Positions 1-12,136 of a stretch of 64,000 nucleotides of DNA are shown here, piece after piece (the stretch's first letter is position 1; every line of letters begins with the position of its first letter). The DNA lies in assembly GCA_022747635.1 (NCBI GenBank), contig JAKTNV010000005.1:88436969-88500968 (forward strand), given 5' to 3'. Source of the DNA: Hetaerina americana (Eukaryota > Arthropoda > Insecta > Odonata > Calopterygidae). The position numbers were made by a program, and so were the translations under genes. A model generated the notes under the pieces. It made no database searches, was not told the origin of the DNA, and saw only the letters and a program-made list of their open reading frames with translations.

Positions 1-1744
1 ATTCTCCCTCATTTCATATCGCGCCCCATCTATTCGGCACCCGTTAATCGACGTATCGGAGAAAGGGACTGCCAATCCGATATTTCGTGTCCTGATGAAA
101 CTTTTCGCTCCTTTCCTTTCTGCTCACCTTCCTACCTCCCACCCCCACCCTCTTGAGAACCTCCGGCGCCTCCCTCGCTTGAGTGCGCCAGAACATTGCG
201 CGTGGCCGTGCGCAGTTATTGGAGCACTTTGCCTGCCGACGAAAGGGAGGGTGGTCGCGAAATTTGAGCAGATATGGGTGCAGATTTTCCCCTTAATATT
301 ATTATCGGTTTCAGTACGTGTGACCTTTGAAGTTACGACTTCTGTATTCCTTTTGGGTTTTCCGAATAAATAATTATCAATAGGTGATCGGGATGGAAGT
401 CGACGCAGATGCTAAGATTCTATGATAGATTGCGTATCTATGATTGAAAAGTTTTCTCTAAATTCCAAATGTTTTAGCAATTTCCTTCTGCGTATTTTTG
501 AAAACTCAAGAATTTTGTTCAACTTCCTAAGAACGTCTCCTGGGCGGAATGAAGAGCTCATTTGTCGTCCTTTGTTGTGTTTCGCTGACAATGAGACAGT
601 GGTAGACCATGTTTAAAAATGCAAAAATATCATGCAGCCTAAAATAAATAGGAAAATATAAATTCATTGCTCGCTATCGTAAAAAAGCGACTAGTGGTGC
701 AATCTTTCAACAACTGCAGTTCGAGGCGTGCTGACATACCGTGTGAGTCAATACAGCGACCATTCGGCACCCTCTTTTACTTCTCAAGTTGCACGAAAAC
801 GGAAGTTACTTTCTTGACAACCTTCGTAGTTGTCACTTTTAGTTTATCATTTAATTATGCATTTCTCTTCATTATCCATGTTTACCTTCACCTTCATTTG
901 TTCTTCCAAAAAATTCTCCTTTAAATTTGCCTTTCCAAAATGCCCGGATTTTCTATATTGTGTTGTGCTTGTATCATTGTCTTACTTCTTCATGTCCTTG
1001 GTGGTCGTCTTAGCCTTACACGTTTTCATTTTCTTGGAATTGATAGATCCGTGAGTGCACGGAGGCACCTGATACTAAGCTAGAGTCTCTCAATTCACAT
1101 ACTGACTTGGTTTATCGGACAGCATCCTCCGGTTCCTGACTCGAGTACAAGCTCGGCTAGCCTTTCGCATCACGGTAGTTTATTTTTAATGTTTCACTTA
1201 TCGATAAAAGATAAAAATTCCTTTTAAAGTTTTATTTTTATTTCGAATGCATTCTTGAGTTTCAACTTCTTTTAGGCATCTTACATTTTCAAATCCCCAT
1301 GGTACAATACATACAACCCCTGCATATTTCTTAGTGTCCTCATGAAAATTATTGCCGCTGGAATTACTGTTTGCTCAAGATTGTACCAGCTAATTTAATA
1401 TCTATATTCTAGTTTATTGTTGAATGTTCTATATATTTTAATGAGCACCGTTTTAAACTGCAAAAAGTGGTCGACATTTTCTGGTGGTGTCTTAGAGTGA
1501 GTTGAGTTTTTAAAGGGGTGCCTCAAAGGGGACTCCCCGGCTCACGGCTTCGGCTCTCGGGGCCGAGCGATTCCAAACATTTCCCTTGAAGTTCCCCTGA
1601 GCGGACATCACTTTCCGTTTTAAGATTTGTTCGTTATTCGAACCGTTATAATCAAAAAGGGAATTGATTAACGGAATAATCGATGCCAAGCGCTCGGCGA
1701 TGGACCAACCGATATATGTTGCGGATTAAAAATCGAGAATTATG
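1..1744. other. no recognised gene; two GC-rich patches
   Basis: Patches at about 60-300 and 1505-1600 are richer in GC and CpG than their surroundings. The short open frames have no domain or codon signal that I recognise. Confidence 0.5.
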
Positions 1745-1990
1745 AGTAGTGGCACGGGAGTCCAGTGGGTAGAGCCCTGGGTATCCCCAGTTTCACCCTA
1801 GTCGTGTTGATTTTTCGGGTCTACCAGGTGTTATTTCTGGAAAAACTCAGGTGGTACTGGGAAAAGAATTGCCCTCCCCGCACTGTCCTGTTAATGTGTG
1901 ACTTTCACGCGACGTCGGGCTTGGTATTAGGGGAGCTTTTCCCACACCTGTCAAGCAACCCTCCGGTTGATTACTGTGTTGGTTCAATTA
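1745..1990 (+). mobile_element. tRNA-derived SINE, diverged copy
   Basis: The A-box region (AGTCCAGTGGGTAGAG), the TGATTTTTCGGG-like body word and the closing GGTTGATTACTGTGTT tail match the 47415 copy in order. Many substitutions and an eroded B box indicate an old insertion. The short open frame here is not a gene. Confidence 0.7.
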
Positions 1991-2364
1991 GGCGTAGTGA
2001 ATATTCCTGTTTCAAACATTATATACGTGAATACTGGTGGTCGCGCATTTCAATCAGTTTTTTCAACCTCGAGCTGGGCAGACACCAAGTAAGATGACGA
2101 AGATCCGCTTCGGAATGGACGTCGTCGTGTGGAAGTGAGCGGCTAACGTTTTCAGGAGTCATCACAGTTGAAAGCGACTGATGGATCTGTCGCGCCAAGG
2201 ATCCCGACCATAAGTGAAACGGAAACAGATGCCGTAGAATCCGTGCCAAGGGAATTCGCGCGCTGGCGCTCGAGGAAAAAGTGTATAACATATGGCCATA
2301 ATTGACCAGATTGCAAATGAAGCCTTACCCGTTCAGATGGTTAATTTATTATTTTATACATGTT

Positions 2365-3045
2365 TTTTTTAATAGGAGGGCAAGAACTAGAGCAGGTGGA
2401 ACAGTTTACGTATCTCGGTAGTGTTTTGGACCAACACGGTCAAAGTAGTAGGGACGTAAGGAGAAGAATTGCGCTAGGCAAAGAGGCTTTCTCAAGAAGG
2501 AGGGAGTTGATGACAGGGACTTTGAGTAAGGATGTTAAGAAAAGACTCGTAAAAACTTTGATATGGAGCGTAGCTATGTACGGCGCGGAAACGTGGTCAT
2601 TGAAGCAGGAGGATAGACGTAGACTGGAGGCTTTTGAAATATGGGTGTGGAGAAGAATGGAGAAGGTGAAATGGACAGAGAAAACAAATGAGGAAGTACT
2701 TGGTGTGGTGGGCGAAGAGAGGGGTTTGTTGGGAGAAATCCTATGGAGGCAGGAAAAGTGGATGAAGGGGGTATTGACCGGCAGTGGGATGTTGAAGACT
2801 GTGATAGAGAGGAGGATGCTAGGCAAAGGAGGAAGGGGCAGGAAAAGGATAGGAATGTTGGACGGGATGAAGGGAGGAAGAAAGTACTCAGAACTGAAGA
2901 GGGAACTGATGTTGGGTGGGATATTGTGTTTTGCTAGGGGTCACACATTATTTCTTTAGGAGCTATGTCCATCCAAAAATCTACCTTAACCGGTAGATTA
3001 CCTTTTAATAACATATATTTTTACGATCGGTCATGACAGGGTTTT
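2365..3045 (+). mobile_element. RTE/BovB-like LINE, 3' fragment (reverse transcriptase C-terminus and 3'UTR)
   Basis: An open frame at 2360-2959 encodes the post-catalytic part of a non-LTR reverse transcriptase: FTYLGSVLDQHGQSSRDVRRRI, then IWSVAMYGAETWSLKQEDRRR, then a Gly/Arg-rich GRGRKRIGMLDGMKGGRKY tail. The YxDD core and endonuclease are missing, so the copy is 5'-truncated. The 3'UTR contains a hairpin (AATCTACC at 2978-2985, GGTAGATT at 2992-2999) that recurs in other copies. This is the least damaged C-terminal copy in the window. Confidence 0.88.
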
Positions 3046-3157
3046 GATGGTCCCACCACCCAAGCACTGGTTCACTCCCAATTCCACCTAAAATGACATT
3101 GAACACCGCAACACTTCATTCACAATGAATCATTCTAGGAGTCCACATACATACATA

Positions 3158-4276
3158 CGAGGTCTGTAAATTAAGTAATGAGACTGGCAAGGTAGCGTTC
3201 GATCTGGCAACAATGGAGGCGCTAGGCTTGGAGCGGCGTCAGGGGAATATGTGGTTTGAACTGGCTCGAGTCTTTTGGTTGGCCGTAGCGATTTTTTTGT
3301 GAAACAGTTTTGCCTATTGTGCTTAGTAAATGAGTGGCATCAATTTCGATCAACGGTGTGCTCTCAGGTTTTGTTTCAGACTTGGGCAGAGTGCAATGGA
3401 AACTATTGCTAAACTTCACTAGGCCTACGGAGATAGTGTTTTGTCAAGAGCCCAGTTTTTTCGGTGGTTTAAGGCATTTTCAGAAGGAAGAGAGTCGATC
3501 GAAGATGAGCCACGAAGCGGAAGGCGTTCATCTTCAAGAACCGATGAAAATGTCAACAGAATCCGGGATCTTGCGTCGGTTGACAGTCAGAATGATCGAG
3601 GAAGAGTTGAATTTGACTCACACCACCGCTCATCAGTTATTATTAATTAAAAATTGTCAATATTTTCCACTAAATATAATTTATTAATGCTACCGGTTTC
3701 AATGGCGATGATGTATAAACATTGAAACCAGTCGCAATAATAAATTTTATTCTGTGGAAAATATTGACAATTTTTAATTAATTGTGATATTTCACCATAT
3801 CACGCCTGAAACGTCTCTTTTTAACCGTTCGTCAGATTTTGACCAATGAATTGGGGATGAGAAAAATTGCGCAAAAATGGTTCCAAGAAAGAGTGCAATG
3901 TTCCAAGAAACCTCCCGCGAGACCAAAAGGACCAGTACATAGTTTTTGGCCAGTGAAAACATTCCTGTGTCTCCTCAGCCTCCTCATTCGCCTGACTTGA
4001 GTCCTTGTGACTTTTTTCTCTTCCCGAATTTGAAAAATCACCTCTAAGGTACCCATTTTGGGACAGTCGAAAACATTCAAACGGCTGTAAACGACCAGCT
4101 GAGGGCTATTCCAGTATCGGAGTTCCAGCACTGTTATGATGAGTGGAAGAACTGTCTCCAGCGCCGTGTGGCTTCAGAAGGAAGTTATTTAGAGGGTGAC
4201 AATATAAAATTGTAATTCTATTGAATTGAAAAAATTATTTAAAAAATCATTCTCATTACTTAATGTACAGACCTCA
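3158..4276 (+). mobile_element. mariner transposon, inactive, interrupted by a hairpin element
   Basis: The terminal inverted repeats are CGAGGTCTGTAAATTAAG at 3158 and its near complement ending CAGACCTCA at 4276, flanked by TA on both sides. The transposase is broken across frames. The N-terminal region reads FFRWFKAFSEGRESIEDEPR with the SRTDENV segment, and the C-terminal catalytic block reads HSPDLSPCDFFLFP. The middle region with the first two catalytic Asp residues is deleted, and 3642-3782 is a separate insertion. It cannot be autonomous. Confidence 0.88.
3642..3782. repeat. hairpin/MITE element inserted in the mariner
   Basis: Exact 29-bp inverted repeats (3642-3670 and 3754-3782) surround a second inner inverted pair (GGTTTCAAT and ATTGAAACC). 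Flanks are AATT-rich, so the target duplication cannot be fixed. Without this 141-bp unit the mariner reading resumes. Confidence 0.85.
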
Positions 4277-4278
4277 TA

Positions 4279-4985
4279 TGTGCATCCTGTCTCCTTTCAT
4301 TCCGTCCAACATTCCAATTCTCCTTCTACATCGCCGCTCCAACCCATCTACCCCAATTCTCCCTTTATCATGTTCTCCAACATCACATCGCCATTCCTTA
4401 TTCCCTGCTCCCACTTTCCCTGCCGTCTTTGAATTTCTCCCAAAATTCCTCCCCTCCCAAACCTAGAACCGCTTCGTTCTCCTTTCCGTTCATTTACTTT
4501 TTTCCATCCTTCTCCTTATCTATATCTCGAAAGTCTCTAACCTCGGATAATCCTCTTGCTTGCTTCAACGACCAAGTTTCCAAGTCGTTTTGAACTATGA
4601 TTCATATCAAACTTTTCAACATCTTTTCTTCACATCTTTACGTTATACTCGCACCCATCTCATCAATTCCCGTCTCTTCGTGCGTTTACTGAGCGGAATT
4701 ATTGTCTTAAAATCCTTATTACTTTTTCCACCATCGTTTGAAACACTTCCTACGCAGTAAAACAACTCTACCTGCTATAAATTATCCTTCCCAACTTAAA
4801 TGCTTTAACTGCCTCTTTTTATTTTTTCTTCTTGAGAACCTTATTTCCTTTGTTTTCTTTTCATTCATTCTCTTTCCATTACTACCACACCGGTCCCTGC
4901 AATCTCATTGCTGACTGACTTACCAAACCTTGATCATCCGCAAGTCTATCGGATCTGATGAATTCCACACCCAACCCTGGGATGA
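4279..4985 (-). mobile_element. RTE-like LINE remnant, antisense, heavily decayed
   Basis: A pyrimidine-rich plus strand over about 700 bases is the antisense of the Lys/Arg/Glu-rich RTE C-terminus. Recognisable words include TTTCATTCCGTCCAACATTCC (the IGMLDxMK region) and, near the right end, the antisense of the segment after the catalytic box. No open frame survives. Confidence 0.55.
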
Positions 4986-7411
4986 AACTTTTCGAAATTA
5001 ATTTCAAGGAAATACAATTATCCTTTAACAGAATCGAAGATTTATAGGCTCCATGTGTGTCGCAAGGTTAAAAAAATGTACAGAAGAAGACCTTTCAGTC
5101 ATAAATGTCAGTTGATCGAACCCACTCACAAAGAATGCCATTGCTATTACTCTTCTGTCATTACCACGTATGGCCCTCTCTCATGAGCAGCGATAATATC
5201 AGACGAAATCCCCGTCCTATTGCTCCCATGCCTAAACAATTCGGAAATAGATTCAGGATGCCTCGGCAGTCCAAAGAGACCTGTCACGATCTCACACCTG
5301 TTGTAGACAGCAGGTCATCTGGGGGGTTGGTGATGCCGTGAGTCCGCTGTGCTTGTATTTGGACGACGCCGAGGTAGTGAAAGGCTTTGATTGAATCGCA
5401 GAACGCTATCTTTGATTGGCTAAGACCCCGAATTATTTTCCAGCACTAGTGCCGTGGAATTTTACATCAAATTCGCTCCTTTCTTCCCTTCGTGAGTTTA
5501 ATTTTAATTGTGGCGTGCGAAAATTTCGGATTAAATCGTACATTTTGGGCTATACGGGAGAATTTGAATATTCTCCTGTATTACGAGTACTCGTATAATA
5601 CCCGAGTACTTCTGAGTTGTAACTTTGTTTAATGGTGTCAACATGTTTCAATAACCAAAATTTCGAGACAGATGCCTATATACAGGCCTGTAAGTAGTCC
5701 TAAGTGATTTAAATTAACTGTCTGAAAGGTCCGGGTTATTACAGGACAAAATTTCTCATTTAATTGCAAATGGCATCTTATCTAAATTCTTGTAATGTCT
5801 TCCCCGTCCACCAAAGGACAAAATACGTTTTCTTAACGGCTGTTTGGGGCGGAATGTGGAAGTAAACAAGCACCTTCATTTAAGAAATTCTGTTTGATGT
5901 ACACATAAGAAAAACAATTGTATAACACAGTTGTCCCAAAGGATGGTATAAATATGTATATTTATTTATATTTAAAAAGATATATCAATTATTAAGATTT
6001 AGTAGAATTTTAATATTCATTTACGTTCGTTTGTTTGTGAAATTTAGTTAAACTTTGGATCTCTCAGATAACAATCCATCGTAAACCTGTTTATTTTGCT
6101 CACATCTCTCGTATGTACGAGTAAGTTCGACTAAGAGTGGTCACATATAACAGTTTCTTTATTGCTAACAGCAAAGTAATAGATTGCTGAAAGTGTGTTA
6201 ACATACTTTCAACAATCTCTTGAATTGAATTAGGTTTGTGGTTTCGTATGACTGATAAAAACCTGATAAAGCGAGTCTTTAAGGTGAGTTACCGGGGCAC
6301 CCTTGTGGAAGCTCTTTCTTTCAAACCTTTCTTCCCCCAAACGCCAGTGTGAACCGGTTAAACTTCCCCCTTTAGTTCCCCTCCGCTCATTTGCATGATA
6401 ATTTACGCGGGCGGTGAGTCACCCTCCGTTACCACCTCTTACTTTCCTCCCCCTTTTGCGTACAGACGCACATGCGTTTCAAATCGATGGGAATATGTTT
6501 GTATGTCACGGCATCTCCCCTTGCTCGTGCTGCCTCCTGTTAATTCGTGCTCTCGCTACGTGGTGGTGTTACTAGTCTCACCGCTGCTGGTGATTCTGCC
6601 GTTCAGCGTAAGATGGCAGGTCATCCTCATCACAGAGAGCGAAATTCGAAGTCTCTTTCTTATTAAAGGTCCGCGTCATGGAAGATTGTTCATATCGTTG
6701 TTTCATGGTACGTCCATCATAGTATCGTTGTTTCGCATCAGTTTTGAAAATAAAATGTTGTAGTATCCTGGATATCCGAATATATATGTTTACACACTCA
6801 ATCCTGCTTCAACTGCTCTACTCTCAAATGTTCACACATATCGACGGAGTAGCAAACATTTATGAATATATTCACATTTGGGAGTGCATGAAGAAATTTA
6901 TTATTATTGTATTGTTGTGTAGCGGAATGTAATAATTTACGCATAGCGAGGCAATTTCACCCGTGCGTATTGAATATATCGTGTCAGTAATGATATGCCA
7001 TAACACAATATTTAACACGACTTTAAAGGGTGTCTTGTGCCGAGATTGTGATTGTTTTTGAGCTCTTTCGCTGTACAAGTAGGTTTCGAGAACCAATCTT
7101 TAAGTTTTGAGATTGTTCTCTGATGAATTCGAATATATTTCCTGTGAATGATGAAATACCTTGATTTCGTTGTCCTGGACTGCTAAGATAAGTAGATTAA
7201 GATATTCTGAAAATTTAAAATTTGTCTATGTTTAGGTTTGCTATTAAAAGCTATTAGAAATATTATTAACGCGGTCACCAAATGAATCCCTCGTTCCCTT
7301 AATTCAACGAGGCACGCCTGTTTCTTATTTGATTAAATCTCGATGGATCTGTAAAATCCCTCTTTGATTTTTCCATAACTTTGCGTGATTGCTGCGGTTG
7401 GGTTGGTTTTC
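4986..7411. other. no recognised gene
   Basis: The stretch is AT-rich, with small palindromes near 5545-5600 and a GC-rich, pyrimidine-rich patch at 6290-6620 that includes ATTTGCAT (octamer word) near 6390. Nothing can be assigned. Confidence 0.5.
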
Positions 7412-8010
7412 GTAAATGGGCAGAGTAGTAGGGACATAAGGAGAAGAATTAACTTTGATAAAGAAGCTTTCACAAGGAGGAGAGAATTCACGGCTGGGAC
7501 GTTGAGTAAGGATGTTAAGAAAAGGCTCGTTAAAACTTAAAAATGGAGCGTGGTTTTGTACGGCGCGGAAAGACGGAAATTGGAGGCCTTTGAAATATTG
7601 GTGTGGAGAAGGATGGGAAGGTGAAGTGGAAAGAAAAGAAAAGAAACGAGGAAGTGCTAGGGAGGTGGGGAAGGAGAGGTCATTCTTCGGAGAAATTGAA
7701 AGGAGGAAGGAAAGATGGATATAGAGCATTATGATTGGCGATTGGATGTTGATAAGAGGGGAGGAGGTCAGTCTAGCGAGGAATGTGAATAAATAAATAG
7801 AATAGGCATGTTGGATGAAATGAAGTGAGGAAGGAAATACACGGAGTTGAAGAGGAACTGACTGTAATGTCGGATGTCAGGCTGGTTTTTTTTGTTAGAA
7901 GAGGCAAGTGATTGTGTTGTTTTACGATTTTATAGGCTGTTTCCATCCAATACATGCCCTAACGGGTAGATTGCCGATAGTAATATTAACATATATTCAT
8001 ATGGATATAG
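7412..8010 (+). mobile_element. RTE-like LINE remnant, 3' end
   Basis: The sequence parallels the 2365-3045 copy (AGTAGTAGGGACATAAGGAG, then TTGAGTAAGGATGTTAAGAA, then TACGGCGCGGAA) with indels and stops. The 3'UTR hairpin is partly kept (CCCTAACGGG near 7967). It is a non-functional 5'-truncated copy. Confidence 0.75.
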
Positions 8011-8154
8011 GATTAGGGAAAAGAGATAGAACACATATAAAAGACAAAATACGAAGTAGTGGGAATGTAGAAGAGTACGGATATCAAGCAGAAAAAAGTC
8101 TCATGTTTGTATTTTATATTTGTGTTGCTGCCATCTATTTTATAATTTAAGTCC

Positions 8155-9580
8155 GGACCTCTTTTCTTATACTCCAAATCTTCAGTGCTTTAAATTTTCT
8201 GATAGCTAAGTCTAACCCCCACTACAGCTCTTTACACGGCTGCGGTATTTGATGGTATGTATCGTTAGTGATTAGCTCCTTATAGGACCGTGTCCTTATT
8301 TCTCTGTGACTCACAGTGTCGTCTGTAAATGATCTAAGAATGCTGCTAGCGTGGGATATCAGGTCGTTAATTATAATATATAATAATATATATTATAAAT
8401 ATATTACAATTATATATATAATAATAAGACGAAGAGTTGGGACCCTTAAGCAATTCTTTCCAACACTCCTGAGGTTGCGTTTGCCTCTCATTAACTCAAC
8501 CCGTCGACGTCTGCTTGTTGTCTTCTTGGTCCGTAAGCCTGTGAGTAGATTTCTCATAAATACCATCATATCTTGTTTGAATTTCTCGTGAGGGACCTTG
8601 TCAAAGGGTTTTTTGAAATCTGAAAATACAGAATCCACTGAGGTATTCCCTTTTCCCAATTTCAGGAGATCATGAATACAAAGAACCAGTTGTGCCTCGC
8701 ATGATCTGCTTTACCTAAACCGATAGGATTATCTATACCTACTTTACCTAAATCTGCTTTGCCTAAACCGGTGCTGGTTACGGCAGAGTATGTTCCTACA
8801 GTCGAGAAAGACTGACATTATATTGCTAGCATTAGTATGGTCTTAGATTTTGCAGGATATCGACGGTAAAGAAATCGATCTGAGAGAATTGCGATCCTCT
8901 CCATCTCCGTCTTCCTAGGGAAATTAGCTCGCCTGAGTCGTGAGGTATTGAACCTAATTCTAATTATTTGTAAAAAATTGTTTTTGAACGAGATGCACTG
9001 TTTTACGCAGGTTCCCTCTGTTTATAGCGATTTTAGTGATTATTTCTTCCGGACCTGAGGCTTCATTTGGTTTCATATTTCGAAGCTGCTTTTCTATGCC
9101 TCCTTGGGAAAATAATATGTCGGTCGCGAGCACATTATACGTGTGGGAGGCATCGTTTTGTTCACCAGAATTTTTGGCGTGTACGTTCTGAAAGAATTTA
9201 TTTAGAATAACGATCTTGTTTATGCCGTCTTTAACAATTTTGTCTTTGTCCACCTTCAAAGAAGGTACTTAGAGACGCTTCCCTTTCATTTCCCTGACGT
9301 AAGACTAACATTTTTTTTGGGTTATTCCATGAATATTCGCTTCATATGTACGTAATGCGTTGGGCATAATCGTGTTCGTTTTTGCTCGACTTTCTTCAAG
9401 TTCGCTCATGTCGTCTTCGTTAGGGTTTCGTCATTATTTATTTACATTTTTTTAAATTTAAGTGAATCTCGCATTGTCTCCTTGACGTCCCTCTGCCTTC
9501 TCTGTTGTGGCACCGTGGCTCCCTATCATCCCGTTGTAGTTGGTGTGGAATAAAACGTCTCTCTATCTCTTCACGTATAA
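8155..9580 (-). mobile_element. CR1/Jockey-like LINE reverse transcriptase remnant, antisense
   Basis: Minus-strand segments follow the order of a reverse transcriptase: RNMKPNEASGPEEI (about 9060), FSDFKKPFDKVPHEKF (about 8590-8630), then an FTDD box near 8320 followed by a WGLDLAIRKFKALKI-type thumb near 8190. Frames shift between segments, and an AT-rich stretch (8370-8430) lies between motifs. It is a dead copy. Confidence 0.72.
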
Positions 9581-10470
9581 TATTTAAAAAACAGGTGTGT
9601 TCCGGCTGTGTCCGCATTGTGTTTCCAATCTGAGTGATTGCAGTTCGTTTTCCAATTTCTCACTGAGCCCGTTTCAATTCCCTGTACTGAATAAATGTAC
9701 TTTATACTTTATTGGGCGTATACATGACAGAGTTTTTGACATTAATCGATTTTTTGCCGGTTTTGGTACGCATTTGCTGTGTGCATAAATTGCCGACAGA
9801 TTGCGAATATACTGTTGCTGTGGTTGGTGAAGGGTGTGGTTATTTTGTCGTCGATACTGGAGAGAACGTTTATGGTCAAGAGAGTTGTAGAAGGAGTCAA
9901 GAGGTCGGTAGAATGTTTGAAGGCTGTGGGAATAGCGCGTGATACGATTGCCGTAATTATGTGCATTCCGAAAGCTGCATATACCTGCTGTGATTAGTGG
10001 TAATAAATTTAACTTAACTTAATACTTGTTTCCCCAGGAGAAGGCCTTCGTAACAGTTGAGCCTTGCCAACTCTCGTCGTGTGTTCTTGTGTCCCACGTG
10101 CTCCATTCTGCGGCGTCTCATTCATGCAATCAACTCCCGAGCGATTGAGGGCCTCCCAACAGGGTGAAAGGACAGACTGCGGATCAATCAAATCCATTCC
10201 AATATACCCGCGAAAATTCCCCAATCCACTATTAATCCCTTCAATGCGGACCCAAACCATTCTCCCGCAGTCGATCCATCGGACAAGGCTACAAATGCTT
10301 TCATTTTGTTCAAGCTCTTGGAAGGCTATGTTGTTCATTCCCAATGAAAATTTTGTGACGATACATTTACTCTATACCCTGTTTAGAATAACTGTTGCAT
10401 CAACATTTTCCAAAAAAACTACCGCTATCCAAAACCTAATATTATGACCTAATGAATTCCTTCCCGGGAA
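9581..10470. other. no recognised gene
   Basis: Overlapping open frames of 60-130 codons on both strands show no known motif. The stretch at 10040-10330 has somewhat higher GC and one CACGTG word. Confidence 0.45.
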
Positions 10471-11300
10471 ATGCTCCGAGAATGCCCTTTTAGCTCTAAT
10501 GCAGTGGAAGTCGCTTCAGGTGTTCCCCAGGAAAAAGCTATCGGACCTCTTCTATTCCTTGTTTACGTTAACGACATTAACTACGTAGGTAATAGTAATA
10601 TAAGTATATTTGCCGACGACGCAGTGGTTTACAGAGATATTCATAGTCCTGAGGATAAAGTAGTTTTAGCAGATGACATAAATACTATATGTACAACGTT
10701 GGCGCGAGGCTTGGCCACTAGAATAAAACTTAAAAAAAAGTACGAAGTGATGAATTTTTGGAAAAAAGAGAAATATCATCCCTAGCGCCTTCTTCATTAG
10801 GAAAACCGAAATAGAAAGTATAGACTCCATTAAATACTTAAGGGTTACCGTTACTCACGACCTCTCCCAGGTGAAGCAAATGAGTATACGGGGAATATGT
10901 CAACAAGGTAACAACAAATTAGAATTTCTTATATGGGATCGTATTGGGGAAATGCGACGAAAAGTTTAAAAAGCAATGTCATCTTTCGCTAGCTAGGCCT
11001 CATTTAGAATATACCGCAAATATATGGGATACTCATGAAGTTGGATTGATAGTCGAATTAGATTACGTGCAGCGTAGAGGAGCTAGATTTATAAAACGTT
11101 CTTATGATAAACTGAGTAGCGTATTAAAATTATTAGAAGATCTAGGGTGAGAATCACTCACGGAGCGAAGGTCAAATCACAGATTTATAAATATCCTTCA
11201 TAAATTGGAAAGATGTCTCTTTAGGGATGATGCTGAAAATATGTTACAAGCCCCATCGTAGGAAAGATTATTACGACAGCCAAAGGGAATTGTGAAACTT
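10471..11300 (+). mobile_element. CR1/Jockey-like LINE remnant, subfamily B
   Basis: The frame at 10471-10785 encodes the catalytic region GVPQEKAIGPLLFLVYVNDI, then ISIFADDAVVY, where FADD is the two-Asp active-site box. Downstream segments in other frames give IKYLRVTVTHDLSQVKQM and RPHLEYTANIWDTHEV. Stops and frameshifts make it inactive. The antisense copy at 23815-24720 belongs to the same subfamily. Confidence 0.8.
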
Positions 11301-12136
11301 TGACAGAATACGTATTAATAATTTTTCAGTTACATTTCTTAGAATACACTTACCTTATATGCACCTGTTGATAACTGTCACATAATTGAAAATATCAGTA
11401 GTATCTTGCCATTGCATTGGTGCGATGGTAAGGATGTTGCATTGGCTCACTATGCGGCTTAAAAAAATAGAAAGTAATCTTAAATTTTTGGTAATTTTGA
11501 AATTAAGGAAAATTTAAGAAAATACGAGTGTGTAGTTTACCGTACAGTATTAGTTTTCCGATCGATCTCTCTTCCGATCTCTTTCCGATCGACACGAGAT
11601 CTTGCGTGTTAAGAATTACGCTACAGGGTTTAGCCGTTTCTATTTTCTTGGGTTCTTGTATTACGCATTTGGGGCAATAATTTTTTCCTGTGGATCCCAG
11701 TGTCTTCTACTCCAAATCGGTTCAATGGTCGTTTTGATGCAATAACACTTTTGATTTTCTCAACTTTTTAATTTGAAACGTGTTTATCTGCACTACCACA
11801 TCAGTTCATTTTTTTTCATTCAAATTTCTTTTCATGTCCTGGAATGAAGCGTGACATCTCGGTCACGTTGGCAGTTCTCTTGCCATACTTAAACCCAGCT
11901 CATCCCTTAAAGAGTTCCGGTGCAGATGACGATTGTGGAGTGCAAGAACTAATTTTTTTTCACATCACAATATGTTGACGCGTTACTAAGATCCAGTGAA
12001 CTTATAAATTAACTTATGCTTACTCACGTGAAGTGATTTCATTGTGAGCCCTTAAAAAATTGTTATTCGGAAAACAAAAAATTAAAGCAAATATTTACAT
12101 TCAGTTGTACCCTGAGGATTTCATACATTTTCTGCT
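11301..12136. other. 3' flank of GMC paralogue 1
   Basis: This AT-rich sequence should hold the 3'UTR of the minus-strand gene. No consensus AATAAA lies close to the stop; an ATTAAA variant near 11766 is distant. Confidence 0.4.
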
